A DNA stretch of 58,257 nucleotides from Eggerthellaceae bacterium UBA5906 (GCA_002431805.1 DJEE01000140.1:1-58257); one strand, 5' to 3'. Positions 42,468 through 50,007 are shown, counted from the first letter of the stretch. A program made the numbers and translations. Notes: generated from the letters alone by a model not told the origin.

Positions 42468-43043
42468 ATGATGAGATACGCATTTTATTTCGACAGCACG
42501 CGTTGTGTGGCGTGCAAGACGTGCCAAGTTGCCTGCAAGGTGAAAAACGGTCTGCCTTCTGGGGTTACATTTCGTCGCGTGAATAGCTTCGAGGTGGGCG
42601 AGTACCCCGCTGCAAGGATGTACCACGTTTCCCATGGTTGCAACCATTGCGAAAACCCCGCGTGCGTGCGCACGTGCCCGACCGGTGCTATGTACAAAGC
42701 GGACGACGGCACCGTTCAGCACAACGATGACGTGTGCATCGGCTGCAAGTCGTGCATTATCGCTTGCCCCTATGAGGCTCCGGTGCTCATTCCCGATTTG
42801 GGTATCGTAAGGAAATGCGACGCGTGCGCCGCAACGCGCGATGAGGACGGCGCGCCAACGTGCGTAGCCGCCTGCGGCATGCGTGCGTTGGACTTCGGCC
42901 CGTACGATGAGCTGGCTGCAAAGCATCCGAACGCGGTAAGCGAGCTGGCGTGTATGCCCGAAGCGTCCATTACCACCCCGAACGTGCTCATGGACGCAAA
43001 CGGATGTGCGTTCAATCCCGACTACGAGCTTTTGGAGTTATAG
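42468..43043 (+). CDS. dmsB: DmsB-like four-cluster ferredoxin subunit
   Basis: A 191-residue electron-transfer subunit. Sixteen cysteines fall in four ferredoxin-type groups: CVACKTCQVAC, CNHCENPACVRTCPTGA, CIGCKSCIIACPYEAP, and CDACAATRDEDGAPTCVAAC. It carries electrons from the membrane anchor to the molybdenum subunit and is co-exported with DmsA by the Tat pathway, having no signal of its own. FRRVNSFEVGEYPAARMYHVSHGCNHC matches DmsB/TtrB-type proteins. Start ATG 42468 follows AAGGGGA, 10 bases after dmsA. Complete and in normal order. Confidence 0.93.
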   Translation: MMRYAFYFDSTRCVACKTCQVACKVKNGLPSGVTFRRVNSFEVGEYPAARMYHVSHGCNHCENPACVRTCPTGAMYKADDGTVQHNDDVCIGCKSCIIACPYEAPVLIPDLGIVRKCDACAATRDEDGAPTCVAACGMRALDFGPYDELAAKHPNAVSELACMPEASITTPNVLMDANGCAFNPDYELLEL

Positions 43044-43125
43044 CGCTGAGTGTTCTCGAGCGTTTTTTTGCAGGAAAACGGCCCCATGTGCGTATGCGTG
43101 GGGCATCAATGAAAGGTGGGCCGAC

Positions 43126-43797
43126 GTGGATACGGAAACGATGAGCTTGGTGCTGTCAAACCGCAGCTTTTTGTGGAACCTTGTTGCGCGCGGCTTTGCG
43201 GAAGAGCCTGAGCAGGCGTTTCTTGGCATTGTTTTGAGCGAGCATGCCAAGCAAGAGGTCGCATTGCTTGACGATGGCTTTGCGGACGAGATGCTTGCCG
43301 CGCTTGATGGCATGGCCTCGTTTGCTTCGGGCGAAAACGCTCTTCCGCAGCTGCGAGATGAGTATGTCCGATTCTTCGTTGGCCCGGAAGAGCTTGCCGT
43401 TGCTCCATGGGAAAGCGTTGCACGCAGCGGTAGTAAGGCGCTTTTTAGCTGTGGCGTTTTGCAGGTGCGCGAGGCGTATCGCGAGGCAGGATTCTTGCCG
43501 GCGAGCTATCCGCACGTTGCGGACGACTTTATCGGCATCGAGTGTGATTTCATGGCAAAGCTTGCATTGCTGATGTGCTCAGATGCACAGGCGGCTGAGT
43601 GGGAATTGTTGCAACGTCGCATTAGCCAGTCGCTGGAGTTTGCGGAAAACCACCTGGGCGTCTGGCTGCCTATGCTGGCAAGTTCTATGCATGAGGCGTA
43701 TGGGAGCTGCTTCTATACATTGCTTTGCGATTTCGCAAGCGGTGCGGTTCGCCGAGATAGTGCAGTGCTTCGGTCCTTACGGGAAACGTTGCGGTAA
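43126..43797 (+). CDS. TorD/DmsD-family molybdoenzyme chaperone
   Basis: A 223-residue all-helical protein. Weak but consistent TorD-family features are the pattern LRDEYVRFFVGPEELAVAPWESV (the Y-x-x-L-F-x-GP-...-P-W-E-S core) and the following HVADDFIGIECDFMAKL, with a C-terminal helix containing FAENHLGVWLPMLASSM. Such proteins bind the Tat signal and help cofactor insertion into the catalytic subunit, here DmsA. Start is GTG 43126 with AAAGGTGGG upstream; ATG 43141 is an alternative. It is the last dms gene, 82 bases after dmsB, and is followed by a strong terminator. Confidence 0.82.
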   Translation: MDTETMSLVLSNRSFLWNLVARGFAEEPEQAFLGIVLSEHAKQEVALLDDGFADEMLAALDGMASFASGENALPQLRDEYVRFFVGPEELAVAPWESVARSGSKALFSCGVLQVREAYREAGFLPASYPHVADDFIGIECDFMAKLALLMCSDAQAAEWELLQRRISQSLEFAENHLGVWLPMLASSMHEAYGSCFYTLLCDFASGAVRRDSAVLRSLRETLR

Positions 43798-43818
43798 GTT
43801 ACCAGCCGCATTTACAGT

Positions 43819-43852
43819 GAAGGCCCTTCTGCGTGTATGCAGAAGGGCCTTC
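43819..43852 (+). terminator. Terminator of the dms operon
   Basis: Perfect 14-bp stem GAAGGCCCTTCTGC (43819-43832) with GCAGAAGGGCCTTC (43839-43852), loop GTGTAT, followed by GTGTGTTTTCTT. Confidence 0.9.
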
Positions 43853-43869
43853 GTGTGTTTTCTTGCTCG

Positions 43870-44006
43870 AAAAAAGGAGCGGGCCGCAAGCGAGGGGAAA
43901 GGGAATGCTTGCGGCCCTAAAGAGGAGGGGAGGAGCGATGCCCTGTTGGCATCGCGAACTGCTATGGGAAGCAGGCAAACGGTGGAAAGGGAATATCCCG
44001 TTTGCA
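43870..44006 (-). ncRNA. C-rich-loop small RNA, copy 2
   Basis: Minus-strand -10 TATACT (44018-44013), then four hairpins. Stem 1 is 43975-43982 with 43998-44005; stem 2 is 43959-43963 with 43970-43974; stem 3 is 43935-43942 with 43948-43955; stem 4 is 43881-43891 with 43907-43917. A run of six T (43875-43870) follows stem 4. Unpaired segments are C-rich: AUUCCCUUUCCA in loop 1, UCCCAU in loop 2, UCCUCCCCUCCUCUUU between stems 3 and 4, and AUUCCCUUUCCCCUC in loop 4. Predicted length is 137 bases. Every stem differs in sequence from copy 1 (36223-36361) yet pairs fully. TTCAA lies 10 bases upstream of the -10 in both copies. Confidence 0.78.
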
Positions 44007-44018
44007 AGGCCTAGTATA

Positions 44019-44297
44019 ACCGCGGGTCTTGAAGCAAACGTGTCGCATGGGTGACTTTGGGATGGTTCGCCCGTGAATGGTTCGTGAAGCCCCAGGTCGC
44101 AACGTTACCTGTTCGTTGCCAAACCTGTCGGTAAGCGGCATTTCCGCAGTTCATACGCGTGTTTTCGAACGTTGGGAACATGTGCGTACGGACGAATAAG
44201 CGTATTTTGGCGGCTCGTCTTTTGTGTGCGGGCGCGGCGTGTGGCCTTTGTGCGCAGGGCTCTTTGGTATGATGAAGACCGTCGAAAGGATATTCCC
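44019..44297. other. Intergenic stretch between sRNA copy 2 and the methyltransferase-fold gene
   Basis: No gene is visible. It contains the upstream part of the minus-strand sRNA promoter (TTGAA on + at 44029-44033) and a plus-strand extended -10, TGG-TATGAT (44265-44273), for the gene at 44298. The remainder, about 230 bases, shows no repeat or structure that I can support. Confidence 0.5.
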
Positions 44298-45197
44298 ATG
44301 CCTGATATTCAGCTGCGGTTTCACCGCGATATGCTTGTGCTTTCCAGCCCCGTTGCTTCCGTGCTTGCCCGCCAGGGTTTCACGGAACCGGGCGATATCG
44401 AATACGCAACGCTCATGGAGCCTGAGGCCGCCAAAGACGCGCTGCGTCTGAACTTGTTGGCCGGCGCGCAATGCCTGGTTACCGAAACCGCCGGCATGAC
44501 GCCGGCGCACCTGGCACATTACGGCATGGAAGATCGCATGGCCGAGCTGGCGCACGCGGCGCTTGACGCTGCGAACGAGCTGCGTCCGCAGCATGTGCTG
44601 GTGGAACTAGGGCCGTGCGGCCTGCCGCTTGACCCTTCCAGCAAGGCGTCGCTAAACGAGAACCGCGACCAATATGCGCGCGCGGCACGTGCATGCGAGG
44701 GGATGCAGCTTGACGGCTTTTACTTGAACGGGTTTGCCAACTCTGTTGACCTTAAGTGCGCGCTTATGGGTGTGCGCCAGGTAAGTGGTTTGCCGGTGTT
44801 TGCGTCCGTCGACGTTTCTGCCGATGGAACGCTTGCCGATGGACGCTCCTCGTTTGCAGAGGCGCTGGCGGTTATGACGGAATTCGAGGCCAGTGTGGCG
44901 GGCTTTTCCACAAAGGCTCCCATTGATGTTGCATGCGCATTGGCAAAGCAGGCGGCAAAAACGCCGTTGCCGGTGTTGGCGCAGCTTGACGTGGCGGAGC
45001 ACAACCCTAAGCAAGGCCAAGCTACGCAAGAAAATCCTTACTATTGCCCCGATGTGGTTGTTGACGATGCGTTGAAACTGCGTGCCGCGGGCGCTCAATT
45101 CTTGCGAGCCGTCGGTGCGGCAACCCCTGCCTATGCCGGTGCGCTGGCCGCTGCGGTTGAGGGCACCGATGCGTATCGTCCCGACGTGGAGCTGTAG
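44298..45197 (+). CDS. Homocysteine S-methyltransferase-fold protein lacking zinc cysteines
   Basis: A 299-residue TIM-barrel protein resembling the homocysteine methyltransferase domain (MetH N-terminus, BhmT, MmuM): LSSPVASVLARQGF, LNLLAGAQCLVTETAG, VLVELGPCG, LPVFASVDVSADGTLADG, then CPDVVVDDALKLRAAGAQFLRAVGAATPAYAGAL. Active members bind zinc through one cysteine in G-x-N-C and two in GGCCG. Here the first site reads AGFSTKAP and the second RAVGAATP, so all three ligands are missing. It therefore cannot use zinc-thiolate chemistry and its reaction is unknown. Start ATG 44298 follows GAAAGG. An 89-residue protein gene follows three bases later, and an extended -10 lies 25 bases upstream. 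Confidence 0.75.
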   Translation: MPDIQLRFHRDMLVLSSPVASVLARQGFTEPGDIEYATLMEPEAAKDALRLNLLAGAQCLVTETAGMTPAHLAHYGMEDRMAELAHAALDAANELRPQHVLVELGPCGLPLDPSSKASLNENRDQYARAARACEGMQLDGFYLNGFANSVDLKCALMGVRQVSGLPVFASVDVSADGTLADGRSSFAEALAVMTEFEASVAGFSTKAPIDVACALAKQAAKTPLPVLAQLDVAEHNPKQGQATQENPYYCPDVVVDDALKLRAAGAQFLRAVGAATPAYAGALAAAVEGTDAYRPDVEL

Positions 45198-45200
45198 GCC

Positions 45201-45470
45201 ATGGCCCAAACCTTGCAGGCAAACACGAAGCGCAGCGAGCATTATGGGCAGCTGCAACGCGTGATCGACTACGTGTTCGTTGACGGGCGCAAGTTCGTGC
45301 GGCGCCTTGACGTGGTAGTGGCGGCGGAGTCGTTCGATTTGCCTGAAGACTTGAACGAGATTATCAGGCTTCTGCCGCCTAGCACGTTCACGCGGCAGCG
45401 CTTGTGCGATCAGCTCAATTCCGCTATAGGCGGGCACGCGTGGGGTCAGGTGTACGGAACGGTTGAATAG
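45201..45470 (+). CDS. Small conserved-looking protein of unknown function (89 aa)
   Basis: An 89-residue soluble protein beginning MAQTLQANTKRSEHYGQLQRVIDYVFVDGRKFVRRLDVVVAAESFDLPEDLNEII and ending in a glycine-containing tail (LNSAIGGHAWGQVYGTVE). No motif, signal or membrane segment is recognised. The pattern of alternating strands and helices suggests a small alpha/beta domain. It starts three bases after the methyltransferase-fold gene and shares its terminator, so the two probably act together. I do not assign a function. The ribosome site is weak, which suggests translational coupling. Confidence 0.7.
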   Translation: MAQTLQANTKRSEHYGQLQRVIDYVFVDGRKFVRRLDVVVAAESFDLPEDLNEIIRLLPPSTFTRQRLCDQLNSAIGGHAWGQVYGTVE

Positions 45471-45477
45471 CAGGTGA

Positions 45478-45508
45478 AAGGCCGCGCTGCAAGGCGCGGC
45501 CTTCGGTT
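45478..45508 (+). terminator. Terminator after the 89-residue gene
   Basis: Ten-base-pair stem AAGGCCGCGC (45478-45487) with GCGCGGCCTT (45494-45503), loop TGCAAG, followed by CGGTTT. It is only 32 bases before mscS, so some readthrough is possible. Confidence 0.75.
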
Positions 45509-45539
45509 TGCGCGGCGCGGCGCTACAGAAAGGTACTGC

Positions 45540-46307
45540 ATGGAAGATTTGGAATACAGCATCATCGGCTTTGTGGGCGGCAATGCCTGGCTTGGAAAAG
45601 CCATCACGGCGGTTATCATTTTGGGCCTTACCGCGTTTGTGGGACATTTGCTTACGAAGTTTTTGCGCAAGGTGCTGAATTACTCCGAAGAGCTTCCCTC
45701 GTCGTCCATCTTCATCAACATCGGCCGTGCGGTTGTGTGGATCGTTGGCGGTTCGGTAACGCTTTCCACCTGTTTCGGCATCGACGTTTCGGCAGCCATC
45801 ACGGCGCTGGGCATTGGCGGTATTGCCATCTCGCTGGGCTTTCAAGACACCATTTCAAACCTTATCGGCGGCGTGCAGGTAAGCTTGCTGGGTATTGTTG
45901 CGCCCGGCGACAACATTTCCGTTGGTGGGGCTGTTGGCGTGGTGAAAGACGTGAACTGGCGTCATACCACCATCACGAACAGCAAAGGCGAAACGGTGGT
46001 CATCCCAAATTCCATCATCAACAAAACGTCGCTGACGCATTTGCCGCCTACGGGTAAGGTTACGTTGGCGCTGGTGGTGGAAGGAACGGGCGAGGGCCTT
46101 GATGAGCGTGCCGCGCGCATAGAGCAGGCGGCGCTTGGGGCGGCGCAACGCGTGGGCGTGGTTGAAAACCCGCCGCGCATGTGGTTTTCCGAGGCCATTG
46201 ACGCAGGCTTCGCCGGTTCGCTTATTTTCACCATGGAAGACGGCGCAACGGCCACAGCGGCCAAAGATGCGGTGCTGCGCGCAGTAGCGCCGCTTACCAG
46301 GGGTTAG
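45540..46307 (+). CDS. MscS-family small mechanosensitive channel
   Basis: A 255-residue MscS-type channel releasing solutes on hypo-osmotic shock. Two N-terminal membrane spans (ITAVIILGLTAFVGHLLT and AVVWIVGGSVTLSTCFG) lead to the pore helix ITALGIGGIAISLGFQDTISNLIGGVQV. The beta domain follows, with GDNISVGGAVGVVKDVNWRHTTITNSKGETVVIPNSIIN, then an alpha/beta cytoplasmic cage. Start ATG 45540 follows AGAAAGG. It lies just after a terminator and before a REP-like repeat, so it is likely a single-gene unit. It is somewhat shorter than E. coli MscS (286). Confidence 0.93.
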   Translation: MEDLEYSIIGFVGGNAWLGKAITAVIILGLTAFVGHLLTKFLRKVLNYSEELPSSSIFINIGRAVVWIVGGSVTLSTCFGIDVSAAITALGIGGIAISLGFQDTISNLIGGVQVSLLGIVAPGDNISVGGAVGVVKDVNWRHTTITNSKGETVVIPNSIINKTSLTHLPPTGKVTLALVVEGTGEGLDERAARIEQAALGAAQRVGVVENPPRMWFSEAIDAGFAGSLIFTMEDGATATAAKDAVLRAVAPLTRG

Positions 46308-46355
46308 CCTGCAAAGAGCCACCGTTAACAGAGATGCGACTCGCGGGGAGATGTC

Positions 46356-46443
46356 GTGAACACGGGGACGGAGGTGGTGTTCACGGTCGCCCTTCGCATT
46401 CCCGAACGGTCATTGTGAACACCACCTCCGTCCCCGTGTTCAC
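46356..46443. repeat. REP/MITE-like 29-bp perfect inverted repeat
   Basis: Two 29-base arms (46356-46384 and 46415-46443) are exact reverse complements, separated by 30 bases. Each arm begins GTGAACAC and ends GTGTTCAC, so it is itself bounded by a palindrome; the centre is rich in GGGGACGGAGG. The element is intergenic between mscS and mop. The form is that of REP-type elements spread by REP-associated tyrosine transposases; no transposase is in the window. Confidence 0.8.
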
Positions 46444-46473
46444 GCAAACGCTAACCACATAGCAGGCAGTCAG

Positions 46474-46512
46474 AAAGCGCGCCAAAGCCTTTTGCAAGCT
46501 TTGGCGCGCTTT
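46474..46512. terminator. Bidirectional hairpin after mop
   Basis: Perfect 14-bp stem AAAGCGCGCCAAAG (46474-46487) with CTTTGGCGCGCTTT (46499-46512), immediately after the minus-strand mop stop codon. Confidence 0.8.
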
Positions 46513-46513
46513 C

Positions 46514-46729
46514 CTAGTTCTCGTCTACGCCAACGAGGATGTCGGAGGCTTTGATGACGGCGTAGGCTTTTTGCCCTACGCGTAAGTCCAGGTCATGCAG
46601 CGCTTCCATGGAAATGGACGAGGTGACCAGTTGTCCATCGGGCAGCTCTATCTTCACAATAGCGTTCACGGCGCCGGGCTGAATGGCTATAACGGTGCCT
46701 TGAAGCGAGTTCCGGGCGGAAAGTTTCAT
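46514..46729 (-). CDS. mop: Molybdenum-pterin-binding protein (Mop/TOBE domain)
   Basis: A 71-residue single TOBE domain (KLSARNSLQGTVIAIQPGAVNAIVKIELPDGQLVTSSISMEALHDLDLRVGQKAYAVIKASDILVGVD). The SARNxLxGxV start, the GxVNAxVxI strand and the SITxEA-like and AVIKASxVxV segments are diagnostic of Mop, which oligomerises and stores molybdate or tungstate in the cytoplasm. This fits the two molybdoenzymes (NapA, DmsA) encoded nearby. Start ATG 46729 follows AAAGGGG. A minus-strand -10 TACAAT lies at 46849-46844. It is convergent with mscS across the REP element. Confidence 0.93.
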   Translation of the reverse strand: MKLSARNSLQGTVIAIQPGAVNAIVKIELPDGQLVTSSISMEALHDLDLRVGQKAYAVIKASDILVGVDEN

Positions 46730-46872
46730 ATCGATATCCCCTTTATGCGTTTTCGCTTGATGCTTTGTGGCCGGTGTGCCGCAACAAGCCGGCGGTCCCT
46801 CATTCCCGCCGCGGCAGGCACATCAGCTGTGCGCAACGTTTTTATTGTATCGCAACAGGCATGCGGACCGTT

Positions 46873-46947
46873 TGTAAAGGCGCGCACGGCGTGATAAGCG
46901 CGTGTAAAGCAATGCGGGCTGTTTTGTAAGCGCGCAGTAAAACCTTG
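46873..46947 (+). promoter_or_regulatory. Pho-box-like direct repeats upstream of pstS
   Basis: TGTAAAG at 46873, TGTAAAG at 46903, TGTAAG at 46925 and GTAAAACCTTG at 46937. The last pair, TGTAA-N7-GTAAAACCTTG, recurs exactly at 52282-52304 before regX3. TGTAA repeats with helical spacing resemble TTACA-type PhoP boxes on the other strand. A possible promoter overlaps the end: TTGTCA (46945-46950), 18 bases, CTATTG. The whole gap 46730-47064 (335 bases) otherwise holds only the mop leader and the pstS leader. Confidence 0.65.
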
Positions 46948-47064
46948 TCACGCTTCGGTCATAGACGGCTATTGCCGCGCAGCTGCGTTCTTCGGCCGCG
47001 TAGTATCCCCTTCGCAAGCTCACATGATTTAAGAGAGAAATCATCCGAAGGGAGAACACGTATC

Positions 47065-48021
47065 ATGCAGGGTTCTTACATCAGCCGCCGCAGCTTCATC
47101 GGCATTGCGGGCATGTCCGCGCTGGCCGTTGCGGGTTTTGGCCTGGCAGGCTGCGGAAGCTCGAACAGCGCTTCTGAGGGTACGTCCGCAAGCTCGTCTA
47201 GCACCACGGCTGAGAAGAAGGCGCTTTCCGGCACCATCACGGCGGTTGGTTCTACCGCGCTGCAGCCGCTGTGCGAGGCGGCCGCCGAGCAGTTCATGCA
47301 GGAAAACCCTGGCGTTCAGATTACCGTTCAGGGCGGCGGCTCGGGTCAGGGCGTCACGCAGATTGCCCAGGGTGCCGTGCAAATTGGAAACTCCGACGTG
47401 TTCGCCGAGTCGAAGTTGAAGGATTCTTCCGACATTTCCAAGATCGCCGACAACAAGGTATGCATCGTTGGCATGGGCCCCATTGTGAACAACGACGTCA
47501 CGGTAAGCGACATCAAGCTTGAGGACCTGAAGAAGATCTTCATGGGCGAGATTACCAACTGGAGCGAAGTGGGCGGCGCTGACGAGCCGATTACCGTCAT
47601 CAACCGTGCATCCGGCTCCGGCACGCGCGCCACGTTCGAGGACGCGGTGCTGGCCGGCACGAAGGTGCCCGATTCCTTTAAGCCGCAGGAGCAGGATTCC
47701 TCGGGCACGGCCGCCAAGATGGTTGCCAGCACGCCCGGCGCCATTTCCTATGTGGCGTTCTCCTATTACGACAGCAGCTTCAAGGCGCTAAAGGTTGACG
47801 GCGTTGAGCCTACTTCCAAGAACGTGGAGGACAACTCCTGGAAGATCTGGTCCTACGAGCACATGTACACCGCCGCAAGCCCCGACGAGGCCACGAAGGC
47901 GTTCATCGAGTACATGATGGGCGACGAAGTGCAGGGCGGCCTGGTTGAGCAGCAGGGCTATATCCCCATGTCTGGCATGAAGGTGGAGAAAGACGCAAGC
48001 GGCAAGGTTTCTAACAAGTAA
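47065..48021 (+). CDS. pstS: Phosphate-binding lipoprotein PstS
   Basis: A 318-residue substrate-binding protein of the Pst ABC importer. The signal contains SRRSFIGIAG (a twin-arginine pattern) and ends LAGC, so it is probably a Tat-exported lipoprotein. A serine/threonine-rich linker follows. Phosphate-site segments are AVGSTALQPLCEAAAEQF, GGGSGQGVTQIAQGAVQIGNSD and INRASGSGTRATFEDAVL. AISYVAFSYYD and the C-terminal helix are normal. Start ATG 47065 follows AAGGGAGAA. The stop overlaps the apparent pstC start (TAATG). It is the first gene of the pst operon, under the Pho-box-like repeats. Confidence 0.95.
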   Translation: MQGSYISRRSFIGIAGMSALAVAGFGLAGCGSSNSASEGTSASSSSTTAEKKALSGTITAVGSTALQPLCEAAAEQFMQENPGVQITVQGGGSGQGVTQIAQGAVQIGNSDVFAESKLKDSSDISKIADNKVCIVGMGPIVNNDVTVSDIKLEDLKKIFMGEITNWSEVGGADEPITVINRASGSGTRATFEDAVLAGTKVPDSFKPQEQDSSGTAAKMVASTPGAISYVAFSYYDSSFKALKVDGVEPTSKNVEDNSWKIWSYEHMYTAASPDEATKAFIEYMMGDEVQGGLVEQQGYIPMSGMKVEKDASGKVSNK

Positions 48022-49097
48022 TGAAGAAAGACTCGCAGATTCAACGAAAGTCAGCGAGGGCAGTTGAGGTGCCCCGAATTGTGGGGAAGGCGGAGGCGCC
48101 GCGTACTTCGGTACGCAAGCCTTCGACTTCGCCGCAAGGCGGGGTGCCTCAACTGGCCGCAGTGTCGAGAGGTTCGTCAGCCGGTAGGCTGACGAAACAG
48201 ATGATTGAGCGGGTTGGCAGGGGCGTCACGGGCGCGTGCATTGTGCTCGTGGCGCTTCTTGTTGTCACGCTCGTGGCCATGGTTGCCGGGCGCGGCATTG
48301 CAACGTTTACCGCCGACGGCATAGATTTGGGGTCGTTTTTGACGGGAACTACGTGGAACCCGCATCAGGACGACGTGAACGGCATGCCCACGGTAGGCGC
48401 GCTGCCCATGATTGCCGGCTCGTTTTCCGTAACGTTGCTGTCAACCTTGTTCGCGCTGCCCATTGCGTTTGGTAGCGCTATTTTCGTGGTGGAAGTGGCG
48501 CCGCGCTTTGGGCGCCGCGTGTTCCAACCGCTCGTGGAGCTGCTGGTGGGCATTCCGTCGGTGGTCTATGGCCTGATCGGCCTAACGGTTATCGTTGCGT
48601 GGGTGCGCGGCGCGGCCGATGCCATGGGGCAAACCATCACCGGCTTCGGCATATTCTCAAGCGCAATCGTGCTTGCCGTCATGATCTTGCCCACCATCAC
48701 CAGCTTGTCCATTGATGCGCTGGCCGCCGTGCCGCAGGAATATCGCGAAGGCAGCTATGCGCTGGGATGCACGCGGTGGCAAACCATTTGGAACGTGGTG
48801 CTGAAAAGCTCCGCGCCCTCGCTTATGACGGCCGTGATTTTGGGCATGACGCGCGCCTTTGGCGAGGCGTTGGCTGTGCAAATGGTTATCGGCAACGCCA
48901 TTCAAATGCCATCGGGCCTGTTCACGCCCGCGTCTACGCTTACAAGCGTGCTTACCATGGGCATGGGCAACGAGGCTATGGGCACGGTGTACAACGATGT
49001 GCTGTGGTCGTTGGCGCTGCTGCTGCTGGTCATGTCGCTTGTGTTCATCATGATCATTCACCTTATCGGGCGCAAGGGGGCGGCAAAGCGTGGCTAA
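48021..49097 (+). CDS. pstC: Phosphate ABC transporter permease PstC
   Basis: The permease partner of PstA. Six membrane segments begin at GACIVLVALLVVTLVAMVAG. The permease loop is VPQEYREGSYALGCTRWQTIWNVVLKSS, preceded by LVELLVGIPSVVYGLIGL. As called from ATG 48021 (overlapping the pstS stop) it has 358 residues with an unusual 60-residue polar leader encoded by a palindromic repeat (48061-48155) and a further hairpin (48173-48196). ATG 48201 would give a 298-residue protein of normal size and turn the repeat into intergenic spacer. The ribosome site there is weak, so I keep 48021 but doubt it. It overlaps pstA by 8 bases. Confidence 0.9.
   Translation: MKKDSQIQRKSARAVEVPRIVGKAEAPRTSVRKPSTSPQGGVPQLAAVSRGSSAGRLTKQMIERVGRGVTGACIVLVALLVVTLVAMVAGRGIATFTADGIDLGSFLTGTTWNPHQDDVNGMPTVGALPMIAGSFSVTLLSTLFALPIAFGSAIFVVEVAPRFGRRVFQPLVELLVGIPSVVYGLIGLTVIVAWVRGAADAMGQTITGFGIFSSAIVLAVMILPTITSLSIDALAAVPQEYREGSYALGCTRWQTIWNVVLKSSAPSLMTAVILGMTRAFGEALAVQMVIGNAIQMPSGLFTPASTLTSVLTMGMGNEAMGTVYNDVLWSLALLLLVMSLVFIMIIHLIGRKGAAKRG
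48061..48155. repeat. REP-like palindromic element at the pstS/pstC junction
   Basis: Outer arms at 48061-48076 and 48140-48155 pair over 16 positions, with two G-U pairs. Inside is GCGTAC-TTCG-GTACGC, a 6-bp stem with a UUCG tetraloop. A separate 10-bp hairpin TTCGTCAGCC/GGCTGACGAA follows at 48173-48196. Such structures between pstS and pstC can stabilise pstS mRNA and raise binding protein over permease. Confidence 0.7.
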
Positions 49098-50007
49098 CTT
49101 CAACATGGCGGCGCACGTGCGCCGCATCAACCGGCAAGACCGCATTGCTACCGGCATCCTAACCGCTATCGTGGCGTTCGTCATGATTATGCTGGCGGCT
49201 ATCGTGGTGTACATCTTGGTAGCCGGAGCGCCGAAGCTGTTCGACGTGAGCTTCCTTACGGGCAAGCCGCAGCAGTTCAAAGAGGGCGGCGGCATTGGCC
49301 CCGAGCTGTTCAACAGCTTCTATCTACTGGTGCTCACGCTGCTTATCAGCGTGCCGCTTTCGCTGGGCGCGGCCATTTTCCTGTCGCAGTACGCGCCGGA
49401 CAACGCGGCAACGGCGGTGGCGAAAACGGCCATCGAAACGCTGTCGAGTTTGCCGTCTATCGTGGTGGGCCTGTTCGGTTTTCTGTTCTTTGTGCTGTAT
49501 ATGGGATGGGGCTTTTCCATCATCGCCGGCGCGGTGGCGCTCACCATGTTCAACATCCCCATTTTGGTGCGCGTTATCCAGCAAGCGCTTGAAGATGTGC
49601 CGCGCAGCCAGCGCGACGCGGGCCTGGCAATGGGTCTGACACGTTGGGAAACCACCATCCACGTGCTGCTTCCTGCCGCAATGCCCGCCATCGTCACCGG
49701 CGTGGTGCTGTCTGCTGGCCGCGTGTTCGGTGAAGCTGCAGCGCTTATCTTCACGGCAGGGCAATCGGCCCCCGTGCTTGATTTCACGAACTTCGACCTT
49801 ACCAGCCCGGCATGTCCGTGGAACGTGTTCCGCCCGGCAGAAACGCTGGCGGTGCATATTTGGAAGATCAACAGCGAAGGCGTGGTGCCTGACCTGACGG
49901 CCATCTCAAACGGCACGGCTGCCGTGCTGATGGTGTGCATTCTGCTGTTCAACATTTTGGCACGCGTGATCGGCAAGTATCTGGAAAGGAGGCTGACAAG
50001 CGAATGA
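49090..50007 (+). CDS. pstA: Phosphate ABC transporter permease PstA
   Basis: A 305-residue permease with six membrane spans. PstA marks: SFYLLVLTLLISVPLSLGAAIFLSQYAPDN, ETLSSLPSIVVGLFGFLFF, and the coupling loop VPRSQRDAGLAMGLTRWETTIHVLLPAAMPAIVTGVVLSAGRVFGEAAALIFTAG. Start is GTG 49090, overlapping pstC by 8 bases; the stop overlaps the ATG of the first pstB (ATGA). It forms the channel with PstC, energised by PstB. The N-terminus carries a short basic leader (MAAHVRRINRQDRI). Confidence 0.95.
   Translation: MANFNMAAHVRRINRQDRIATGILTAIVAFVMIMLAAIVVYILVAGAPKLFDVSFLTGKPQQFKEGGGIGPELFNSFYLLVLTLLISVPLSLGAAIFLSQYAPDNAATAVAKTAIETLSSLPSIVVGLFGFLFFVLYMGWGFSIIAGAVALTMFNIPILVRVIQQALEDVPRSQRDAGLAMGLTRWETTIHVLLPAAMPAIVTGVVLSAGRVFGEAAALIFTAGQSAPVLDFTNFDLTSPACPWNVFRPAETLAVHIWKINSEGVVPDLTAISNGTAAVLMVCILLFNILARVIGKYLERRLTSE

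Noticed and set aside
43006..43125. Extended N-terminus for the TorD-like protein from 43006
   Set aside because: It overlaps the dmsB 3' end and lacks similarity; GTG 43126 has a good ribosome site.
48173..48196. Hairpin near the pstC start as a transcription terminator
   Set aside because: No T run follows and the pst genes downstream are tightly overlapped, so it is more likely an mRNA stability element.
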